From Dysidea avara (lineage: Eukaryota > Porifera > Demospongiae > Dictyoceratida > Dysideidae), in NCBI RefSeq assembly GCF_963678975.1, contig NC_089279.1:36537933-36601932 (forward strand): DNA of 64,000 nucleotides. Reading direction: 5' to 3'. The notes below the pieces were generated by a model. That model did no database searches, was not told the origin of the DNA, and was given only the letters and a program-made list of their open reading frames with translations. Position 1 is the first letter of the stretch. Each line of letters begins with the position of its first letter. The position numbers and the translations under genes are program-made. Positions 50,611 through 60,600 of this stretch are shown here, in pieces.

Positions 50611-50628
50611 CAACTGGAAGTTGCCCCC

Positions 50629-51123
50629 CCTCCTGGTATCAATTGGATCGGTGGAGTGGAAAGAAAATTATTTGATGTTAATGGAGGAAGTTTCCATTCA
50701 GATAAGCATGACACAAGAATAAATATTCCAGATTTTGCCCTTGTTGAGCAGTCAGAGCTGATATTTGCTGCCACCATTACTGCCCCAGTTGTGTTTCCCG
50801 AGAACGTTGTACCTGTTTCACCAATAATTTGGCTTTGCATGGAGGCAAAGCTAAAGAAAGCCATTACACTGTGTTTGCCTCATTCACTCCGTGTCAAAGC
50901 AATCAGTGAAGTGGAAGGTTTGTGTTTCGCTAAAGCTTCACATTCCTCCTCTAAGGCTACAATGAAACTAATAACAGGGGACCAGTTTAATACAAGTTGT
51001 GGTGAAATAGATATTGACCATTTCTGTTATTACTGCATAGTAAATGAGAAGTTAGGAGTAGAACGGATTCCAAACAAATTCCTACCAAGTTGTCCCCATC
51101 AAGTACAGGAAGCCGAAGGATAG
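50629..51123 (+). pseudogene. ZU5-like domain fragment
   Basis: The plus-strand frame (coding from about 50,656 to a stop at 51,121-51,123) has the pattern of a ZU5-like beta-sandwich: FDVNGGSFHSDKHDTRINIP, VVFPENVVPVSPIIWLCMEA and KLKKAITLCLPH. A second block follows (GLCFAKASHSSS, IDIDHFCYYCIV). This architecture occurs in large sponge proteins that combine ZU5, DEATH and NTPase domains, and in UNC5/ankyrin-type proteins. Here the frame stops right before a BEL/Pao relic and no neighbouring exons are visible, so it is likely a gene fragment. Confidence 0.5.
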
Positions 51124-51126
51124 GCG

Positions 51127-52790
51127 TTGGAACTAGCCATAATACCTCTAACTGCTTCCAACATGCAAACAGACACTGAAACAACAGTATGAAGAAGATT
51201 ACATATTGGATGACGAGTCAATTATTACTTTCCAATTTAGACCCTCTCTTAAAGCCACACTTGATGTCGATTGTGGTCATTTTGGCAATGCAGCCAAGAT
51301 CCTCCGTTTGTTTGGAAGGATACAAATTTGCAAGAATGAGGTGGACTTCAAACTGTTTCTACAGAAACTGTGGAAGATCAATCAATCTTGGAATGAGCCA
51401 TTATCTGAAGACCTCTCTAGAGAGTGGAACCACATATCTACTATGCTCACTGAAATTCCTAGTTTGGCTATCTCTCAATTTGTGAAAAATTCAAACAAAG
51501 GAATTAACCAGTTATTGATATTCAGTGATGTCTCTGTACATTGTTATGCTACTGCAGTGTATCTGAGATCTGTTGAAGAACATTCTATTAAAGTGAATTT
51601 GGTTTTTGCTAAGACACGATTAGTCCCAGTTGCTAAGGGGAGGAAGAAATGTAAGAAATTAACTGTTCCAAGATTGGAACTAATGGGGGGTATTAATTGG
51701 TGTTCGTACTGAAAATTTGGTGACATTAGAATTGAAGTTGTCCATTACTGAACGAGTTCTGTGGACTGATTCTCAATGTGTTTTGCATTGGCTAAAAACA
51801 AGGAAGCTATTGCCAGTTTTCGTTGAAAATTGAGTTAGAGAAATACGGTCACAGAAGGATGTCATTTTGCTACAGTACATAGCTTCCGGTCAGAATCCAT
51901 CTGACTGTGCTACAAGAGGTTTGTCAGTCAAAGACATTAAAAATCCTCACTCTGGTGGCATGGACCGAGTTGGCTACTGGAGAAACAGTCAATGTGGCCA
52001 TCTTGGAAGTTACCAGAAGTTACTTCAGAGATTTAGAACCAATTACAAACAGAAGCTAAAGGAGTCCTGAATCACAATAAATATAAGCACTGAAGGGAAG
52101 AAAGTTCTAACAATGTAGAAACATTTTTGTTTGGAATGAAGAAACTAGTATCCTCTCTTAGAAAGCTGTTACGTATTTCAGTGCTTGTTATCAGATTCAT
52201 CAAAACAAAGGTTTGGAATAGAATTGAAGGAAACCATTTTAAAGATTGTTTATTAGTGACCATTTTTCAAGACTTATCAGATAAAGGACAAGTTTCCACT
52301 AGAGACATTCAGTTGTTAGGATTATCATGGATACACTTTATTCAACAAGATTGTTTTGAGGACGTGTTTACTGCTCTGAAAGACAACAAGAAACATAGTT
52401 TGATAAATCAATTGGGTCTCAAGAAAGATGATCATTACATACTAAGGTGTTATGGACGATATGCCAATGCTGATACAAATATCGAAACAATAAATCCCAA
52501 ACTGTTACCTCGCAAGAACTGTTTTTTGAATTTAGGAAGTGCATGGGAGACTCATACATGTGGGAGTGTCTCATACCTTGAAGTATCTCCGTCAAGAGTT
52601 TTGGGTGGGGCAGAAGTGAGACGAGTTTTATTGCAGTGTGTGATCTGCAAAAGACATAATGGACCCTCCTTTCGTTTAACAATTATGCCACCTTGGCTTC
52701 GTGAATGAGTGTCAAGATCAGAGCCATTTCAGTATGTTGGACTGGATTATCTTGGGCCTATCAGTGTTAAAGAAGGTGGTTCAGTTGTAA
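51127..52790 (+). pseudogene. BEL/Pao-type LTR retrotransposon polyprotein relic
   Basis: Broken plus-strand frames follow the BEL/Pao order. The post-RT region reads KLWKINQSWNEPLSEDLSRE. RNase H follows with LLIFSDVSVHCYATAVYLR, LVFAKTRLVPVA and KLTVPRLELMG, then LWTDSQCVLHWLK and YIASGQNPSDCATRGLS. The integrase zinc region has CVICKRHNGPSFR, followed by the start of the integrase core YVGLDYLGPISVKEGG. Stops occur near 51,710, 51,833 and 52,068. It is cut off at about 52,790 by the repeat that hosts the P-like element. No LTRs were found. Confidence 0.75.
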
Positions 52791-52794
52791 CAAT

Positions 52795-52878
52795 TGATGT
52801 TGTGCTACTTCTAAAAACCAGGCACCATGCAGTTAGCTAACTCATCTGGAATTAACTATAGACAGTATATACTACTAT
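52795..52878 (+). repeat. Left half of host repeat, filled copy
   Basis: Reads ATTGATGTTGTGCTACTTCT to TATACTACTAT, then is split by the P-like element; the right half resumes at 63,798 (CTACTATGAATTAACC) and runs to the end of the window. CTACTAT at 52,872-52,878 and 63,798-63,804 is the 7-bp duplication. Confidence 0.88.
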
Positions 52879-52959
52879 CAAGAGTTAATAATATGGGAGG
52901 GAGAGTGTCTAACGCTGTATAGGCCTGTAAAAAATGATCCCGTGAATTCAAAGGGATTC
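52879..52959 (+). repeat. Left terminal inverted repeat of P-like element
   Basis: 81 bp, starting CAAGAGTTAATAATATGGGA and ending AATTCAAAGGGATTC; two mismatches to the right copy, at the ACGCTG/ACTCCG positions. Confidence 0.92.
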
Positions 52960-53064
52960 CCATCAGAAGGTGTTAACATATGAAATTCGATCATACTGTG
53001 GGCGTGCGCTTGACTACAATGAACCAGTATCGATATCGGTCCACGTGAGTAATCGTGTGTTAAA

Positions 53065-54534
53065 ATGGCCGAGAAGCAAGGAGCATCTGCTGGTAAGAAG
53101 CGTAAAAGGAATGAGACTAATGCTGGAAAGAAGTGTGCAGAAAAGTCGACTACTGATGGAGAGAGCAAAGGAAATAAAAAAAAGCGCTGTATTTCCAAGG
53201 CAATGTCTAAAAAGATGCGCGAGGATTTGTCGAAGTCTCTCCAGTGCTTAGAACCAAAAATGCTAGTGGAGGAAATGAAGCGTGATGTAGAAGAACACTT
53301 CGGAGACGGCCACCTTTGTGGCTTTCTTGAAGCATTATTTGAAAACAAAGAACCAATGTTGGAAATTGCGAGACATCACCGTGACTCTTTCGTCATGTTG
53401 TATGGCGAATGTAAGGCATTAAAGAATTCGTGCATGGAGTTCCAGCGTCACTGGCATGCACACTGCAGCGCTTTCCTTCTTGAGGAGAAGTATACACTGG
53501 CTGATATTAATTTAAAAGAATCTGACAATGGATATACCTCAATAGTAGCTCGGAGAAACCTCTGGATAGAGTTTTGCAAGGAGCACAACACACCAGTTCC
53601 AGAAAGTAACCCTGTTATGATAATGATATCATCTAGGGCGTATTTTTATCTTTTGGACCAAGTAGCCTTGTATCAAAATGAATTGTCTGCCGCCAATGAA
53701 CCCACAGATGAACTAGTTAGCAATGGCGACAGTGATGATGTTTACTATCGTTTTGGTGGTGCCACTATTTGTACCATGTTAAAACACAGGTACAAAGGAA
53801 TTCGAAATTGTTCCACCGACACCAGAAATTCACTGTCACTTGAAATCTGCTTGCTTCAGGCAATGAAGATGAAGGACAAATCCAGCATTCCAGAATATTT
53901 GCAATTTCGTGATAAGGGATACATGTATTTTCCAGAGAGCAGTTTGATACCATTCTTTCGTAAATTTGATGGAGTGTTAAAACAAGTGGTCAATGATGAT
54001 GGTTTTCGTAAGCATGGAGACAGTTTGATCAAGGTAAAAAGTCTTAAACATGTTCAAATTTTATAAAAAGTTTGTGTCCCCTTGAACACAGATTAATCTC
54101 TTTGTTCAACCTTGTCAGTAGCTACAGTGGTCCTTCATTAATTTATCCACATACCTAAGGCCCAATAACAGAGGAATCACTGTACATGTGTATGTGCAAG
54201 TGATATCAAGTATTGTCAACACACTATGTGTGCGTTTCCACAGGTTGCACATGACAAGATCAAAAAGGACAGTAGTCTAAAAGAAGAATTTATTGCTGAA
54301 CTACGTCTACTTCTCCCTGATGTTGTGTTTGATAGCAGCAGTGAAGATGCTATGGTAACCATCTATGCTGAATTATCCAGAAAACTTTGCAATACCAGGA
54401 TTCAGGAATTTCTGTCTGCTACTAAACAAGATTTAGCAGCAAAAAAAGGGTTGGCATCTACAGTTGATGTAAATTTACGCACAACACTTTTAACGCAACA
54501 CACAAAAATTTCAACCATAAGACGTGGACAATAA
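53065..54534 (+). CDS. P-like element accessory protein, unknown function
   Basis: Two exons, 53,065-54,033 and 54,244-54,534, join in phase 0 across a GT-AG intron to give 419 residues. The N terminus is lysine-rich (GKKRKRNETNAGKK, KGNKKKRC), suggesting a nuclear or nucleolar protein. The middle has CMEFQRHWHAHCSAFLLEEK and VYYRFGGATICTMLKHRYKG. The C terminus is helical and charged. I do not recognise a domain. It starts about 105 bp inside the left terminal repeat and converges on the transposase gene. Standard P elements have a single gene, so this is an added partner; DNA binding, regulation of transposition or targeting are guesses. No lesions are seen. Confidence 0.8.
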
Positions 54535-54614
54535 CTGTATGTACATAATTATTCAGTGAACCAGATATTTGTATGTAAGTAACAATTGTGTAATTATTCC
54601 ATACTGCTTGTGTG

Positions 54615-57600
54615 TCAAGACTTTGAACTATTATAACTCTTCTTCTTCAGAGGCAGTTGCATGTAACTTAAAGTTCCGTCTCTATATCCAGCCCCACTAT
54701 GGTGACTTGCAGCACATTGTTGCACAAGATGTGCAGATCTGGCTGTGACATAGTTGCAGGCATCCAGTTTATCTCCAGCGTTGTGTTTAAACTGGCTAAA
54801 CAAGCTTTCTACAGCAGAGCCAGATATACGCAGTGGCGATATGAAGTATCTTGGGTACTTCTCCAAGAAGTACTTGCAGAAAGCTCTAAATCCATAAATA
54901 TCAATCCGCAACAAATCCCACGCTGAATACAAAGTGTGCAATAAAAACTACACATAAATAAAAGCACTTACTCTGCCATGACAGGAAAGCCCTTTGAGTA
55001 GAGGAGGTGTGAGGAAACTTCGCATCTAGTGGGACCAAGTGTATATAGTCTGCATGAACAAAGGAGTTTTGCAGCCTTACCTTCAGTCAGTAATGTGGAC
55101 AACCAGGAGGTAAAGTATTGATACCCTTCATTGATACTTTTCAAGACAGGAGAATCCTCAGTAGCTATCTTGTCATGGGAAAGAAAGCCATTTTCAAATA
55201 GCTTGTGGCAAGCTTGCAAGTAATGCAATGTCTCCTGGGTTGTAGCAGCATTTGCTGGTGATGGGTCTTGGTGAATATACCAGTACAGTTCACCCAACAC
55301 TTGTTCTTGCTATAAAAATGAGGAAAAGTATATGACTGAATTACTTCATACAAGAGTTAATAATACCGCAAATCAGGAAATTGTCGTCTATTAAAATTTC
55401 GTCACAACTTATTTTCGTTGCTTTCATAATTGCCGAAAAATTTTCAATGAAGTAGCTCAGTATAGCTTACATTTCAATAGCTCATTTATTGCTAAAAATA
55501 GTTCGTCATTGTAATTTTCGTCTACAGCTAGCAACAAAATTTTTTGGCAACGAAATTTTCCTGATTTATGGTATGGGCCATGTTATTAACTCTTGCTTCA
55601 TATGTACCTGCATAATTTTGGCTGGTGAAACATTTAGTTATGTCCATGCATCTCTCACACAGTGGACTTCTTTCAACCGAGGCACCATCCGAGTCAGCTG
55701 TTGCTTAGCTCTGGAAACTTCACGTTGATACATGGCAACAATGGTGTCCCACCCAAAAGCACAATTTTGACTGCCTCGTTTGAAAAATTTGGTTCCACCA
55801 CTCTTGGATGAAAAGAGGGCATTGATCATATTTTTCAACTGTAAAAATAAACACGAGTAGTCACTGTGTGCAATACCACATCCATACCTGGTGTGTTGGA
55901 CATATCATCCAGTAAATGAGGTTTGGAGGAATAAAAGGGTTAACAAACCAAGGTTCTATTTTATATTTGTCCCCTGTGGTGTCTGCAGGCAAAACTGAAT
56001 ATGCTCCAGAAGATCCGTGGCTAATCTTGATTGCTGTGAGGTTAGCAGGACAGCCATCACATACCAGTAAACTAGTTTTTAGTCCATGGGCTTGGAAAAG
56101 CTTCACTGTTTCGTATACACAAGCATAGATAAACTTTCCATCCACAGAATCTGAACATGTGAAAAATGGGCCAACTACGTCATAATCACTTGTTAAATCC
56201 CGCCACAAAAATTGCAATATGTATGACGTTTGTTTGGGAGATTCTGGCTGATCTAGGATTCGGTAAACATCATTTAAAGATGCAAGATCTTTGTTGGTCA
56301 CGGCCAATCCTGATAACTTCTGATTTCTCGAGTTCCAAACTAGCTGGCAAGCTACTTTCACCTCGTCAAATATTAATACGCCGTCTCCCTGTGGCTTGTG
56401 TTTCCCTACACATGTTCCATAAACAAACAGAAATTAAAAGCAAGAAGGGTGTACCTTGCTTTTCACGTTCAGCTTTGAACAAAATGTACTGTGATACCTG
56501 AGCAGCGATGCAGTGATTATATGCACCTGGATCATGCTGAAAAGCACCAGTGTAGGACTGCAGTGTAGATCTCGATGGGAGCTGTAGAACCCCAAAGCTT
56601 TTTAAAGCTTCATATGCTGCAGGACTTCTTGTATACACAGCCAGTGCTATAGACGTTTTTCCAGTGTAACGGACTAACTTAGTAAAATCCGGAAATGCGT
56701 TACATTGGTAGGCAACTATGCCAACCACTTGTGTGGTTGTAGGTTGTAATAACCGCAAGTCTAAGCAAAGCCTTATCGGTTTTTACCGGTTTCCAAAAAG
56801 AAAAGAAGAGGAAGAGCATCGTCGAAAGTGGATTGCCTTTGTTTCAAGGAAGAACAGCGATGGTTCGGCTTGGAAACCGGGTAAAGGAGCCCGGGTTTGT
56901 TCAGAACATTTCATAACGGGCAAAAAGTCTAACGTGTATACTAACCCTGACTACGTACCATCTATTAAAGCCAAGAAGCCACGAACTGCTGAATGTAATG
57001 CCACCCTGTCTCGTTTTGAACGTGCTAGCCGTCGAGCCAAATCACAGACGGAGAGGAGAAGGAAAGAAGAGAGAGACGCGCTGGAGCTTAGAAGAGCGGA
57101 GGAGGAGAAGAATCGTCGAAGCATTCGTGGTTTTAACAACGACCACATGTACATTGACCCATACACTCGTCAAGTAGAGAACGGTGAAGAATCAAGGGAA
57201 GAACCACTGATGGAAGACTGTATCATTGGGGCAGAACTCGAGGTAGCGGAACTTGTAGACGACACGAGTTTACTGATAGATTTGCAGCCAGAATTGTTAC
57301 AACCAAAGCACGATATTGCCACAGATTGTTGTATCCCAGCAGAAATAGGTATGGTAGTTGTTAGTTCAGTACAGTAATTCCTAGCTAACTGGGTAATTTC
57401 AACTCATCTGCACCCAATAGTATTTTCTGCCTAATTCAGCCTGGCACCAGCCAGGAAATATTTAGTTCCAAGTTGACTAGAGTAGACAGATTTCACTGTA
57501 ATAATGATTGCACGCTTGCACCTAAATACTCTTATGTACTTATGTGTTTGAACTTGGAACTTAGTCTCACGTAGCCAGACCTTTTCCACACAGGGGCTTA

Positions 57601-60600
57601 TTGATTCCAATAAGCTGCTGCTCGTAAAAGATTCTGAGAGATTTGGAATAACAAACTTGTTTTAGCACCCTACAAGTCTGTAGGGTGTTACATGGTTAAA
57701 TGGTTATATTCTTCATGTCGCAATGCAATGTCACAATAATTATATGCAGACTCTAAATAGTTTTGAATCGAACTCAACAGAGACTGCATATATATATACC
57801 ACACCTGTGGTTGAGATCAAAAGTGCCGCACTGTGGTATATAACTGACATACCAGGCAAACTGTGGTATATAACTGATATCCCACGCTTTGTGCATGGCT
57901 ACGCTAACCATATATAGTGTAACTTCACACATTCCGCGAAATTCTTATCTAATAACAAGCACCTAAATCAACCAACAATTATTCACCTGAGCAATTTTCG
58001 ATGAACTCTTGTCTCCTTCACTAACTTCAATAATCGCGAGTGGGTAGGCGTGGCACCGCCATAGAGTCTATAATATAAAACGCCTGATCCATCAAGGATT
58101 TCAAGTCTCTAATACTGACAAGAGCCTAGAATCACTCATCTGAGTAAGGAGGATTTTCAATGAACTTTTGTCTCCTTCACTAATCGTGAGTAAATGGGCG
58201 TGGCACCGTTGAATCTAAAATGTCTGATCCATCAAGGATGTCTACTCAACAGGTGCTGTTTCACTATACTTTGCCATCTATAATCGTTTCATCTACTGGG
58301 CTGTAGAATATAACAGTTATAACACGATTACTCGGGATATGACAAAAATATAAGCAGTCGCGCCTGCAGTGCTTGTGCATATATATTTGTCATATCCCTT
58401 GTAGGCGTGTTATAGCTATAAAATATATATTGTGACATTGCATCATGCACTGCAACCACTTGTTTCATTAACACCCTACAGATTTGCTACTCCAAATCTC
58501 CCAGGCCCTTTTGCAAGCTGGCACTTTAAATGGAATTGATAAGCCCCTGCACGGAAAAAAGGTCTGGCTACGTGAGACTACTTGAAACTATTAACAGCTT
58601 TGGACAATCCTTAGTTTTTTGAACTTGAATTGTAAATAATGCTTTGTTTTACTTATTGTTATATTACTTCTTATAGAGTGCCAGACAGAAGTAAGTTGGA
58701 ACACAGTTGAACAGCGGATCAACCTGCTAGAAACATTGTTACATCAAAGGCCTGAATTCAGTGTGTCAACAATACTGAAGGGAAATGATAAACTGACTCG
58801 ATTTTATACGGGAATGCCAACTTACAACAGTTTTGTAGCTTTTGTAAACTACATTGAACCCAAAGCTCTACATTTACAACCTTGGCGAGGAAGTGAAACC
58901 GCCAAGCTGGATGAAGCTGTTTCAGCGGAAGTGTCGAGTTCACGAAGAAAAGGGTTTTCGTCATTGCCAGTGGCCGAGCAGCTGTTTGCAGTATTGATCA
59001 AGTTACGACGAGGGCTAGAATCTCTTGATGTTAGCATCAGGTTTAAGATCAGTGAGACTACTTACAGTAGAATGTTCACAACTTGGATAACATTTTTATC
59101 GAAAGAACTTAGATTACTTTTTCCATTTCCATCAAGGCACCTAGTGCAACAGTGGCTACCCGATCGTTTTAAGAAGTTCAGTAACATCCGTGTAATCATC
59201 GACTGTTATGAGATTGAGTGCCAGAGGCCATCTGGCTTGCTCAATTCCTCAAAGACCTATTCACAGTATAAAAGTCGTAATACCTGGAAAATTCTTGTAG
59301 GATGTACACCCACAGGACTGATAAGCTTTGTGTCAGAAGCATGGGGTGGAAGGATATCTGACAAAGAACTAACTGAAAGGTCAGGTCTGTTGGACATGCT
59401 AGAACCAGGGGACATGATAATGGCAGATAAGGGATTTGACATTCAAGAAATGGTAGCAGCTAGAGGAATCCTAGTAAATGTTCCTCCTCGGTTAGAATCT
59501 AAGCAAAAACAAATGCCAGCCTCAGATGTCGAGAAGACCCGGAGAATAGCTGAACTACGCATCCATGTGGAAAGGGCAATTGGAAGGGGACGTCGTTTTA
59601 AAGTATTGAATGAAAAGTTCCCTAGCACAATGTATGATTTGGTTAGTGATGTTAACTCAGTATGTATGTATATTACTAACTTTGATAATCCCCTGGTCGT
59701 TTAATTAATGACTTTAATGTTGTAATATTTGAAATATTGTAAAACAGTGTAGTAATATACATACAAAGAAAATACACAAGTACAAATAAGATAAAATCAC
59801 TTATCACTTGGCATTTTCCTTGTAGCACCAATGGACCAGACTTTGTCAATATATTGGATTGGTCTTTGGCTTATCTTAGTTTGTTAGCAACAATAATAAT
59901 GCTAGGAATTTTTTATGTTGCTTCTAATCACTAATGAAGAGAGCCTGGGTGTGAGAATATAAAGTTTTATGCAGTCACTCCAAACTTCTCTAGGAACATG
60001 CACCTCGACAACAGTTCTGGTACAACATGGTAGAGGTAAAACTGTTCTAGTTTCTCTTCTAGGTTCTTCCAGTAGTCTGCATCAGCCAAAATCCTGTCTA
60101 CCACCACAACGCCATTGCTGTACACAATGAAGTCACACCACTCAACACCTAATATTGCCATTTCTCCCTGTACTTGTGCATAATATCCATGGTTGGTAGG
60201 AAGGTGTAAGAGGCCATCAGATCCTTTCTTCATGAAAAAGGCAGGAAACTGTTCTGCTATCTCAGGGAGTGAGTTCAATTGTGATGGTACTCTTAATACT
60301 ATATGGACACTTTATTTCAAGACAGCCATAACAACAAGTGTCAGTACTCCTACATAATATCTTCCCATCTGATGATGCTCCTAGGAAACTTTTGTCAGGT
60401 AGAAGATGTAACCCCGTCGGTTGCACTATCATGTCTTCACCAATAGATTGCCTGTTTTCTAAATAACATTGCCTGGCCTTTGCTTCGTTTTCTTTTCCCC
60501 ACCGCATTGCAGGAGGTATGTGCTCCATGGGTCCATTATATCCCATAATGTCTATAACTAGTCTAGTTGGATCTGTTGCAGCTCGTCTCTTCAATATCTT

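Noticed and set aside
50987..52682. Several minus-strand frames opposite the ZU5 and BEL segments
   Set aside because: They are shadows of the plus-strand coding relics.
54615..57377. THAP domain as the N terminus of the P-like transposase
   Set aside because: The THAP exon is on the opposite strand, lies inside the ISL2EU terminal repeats and splices to the DDE_Tnp_4 exon, so it belongs to the nested element.
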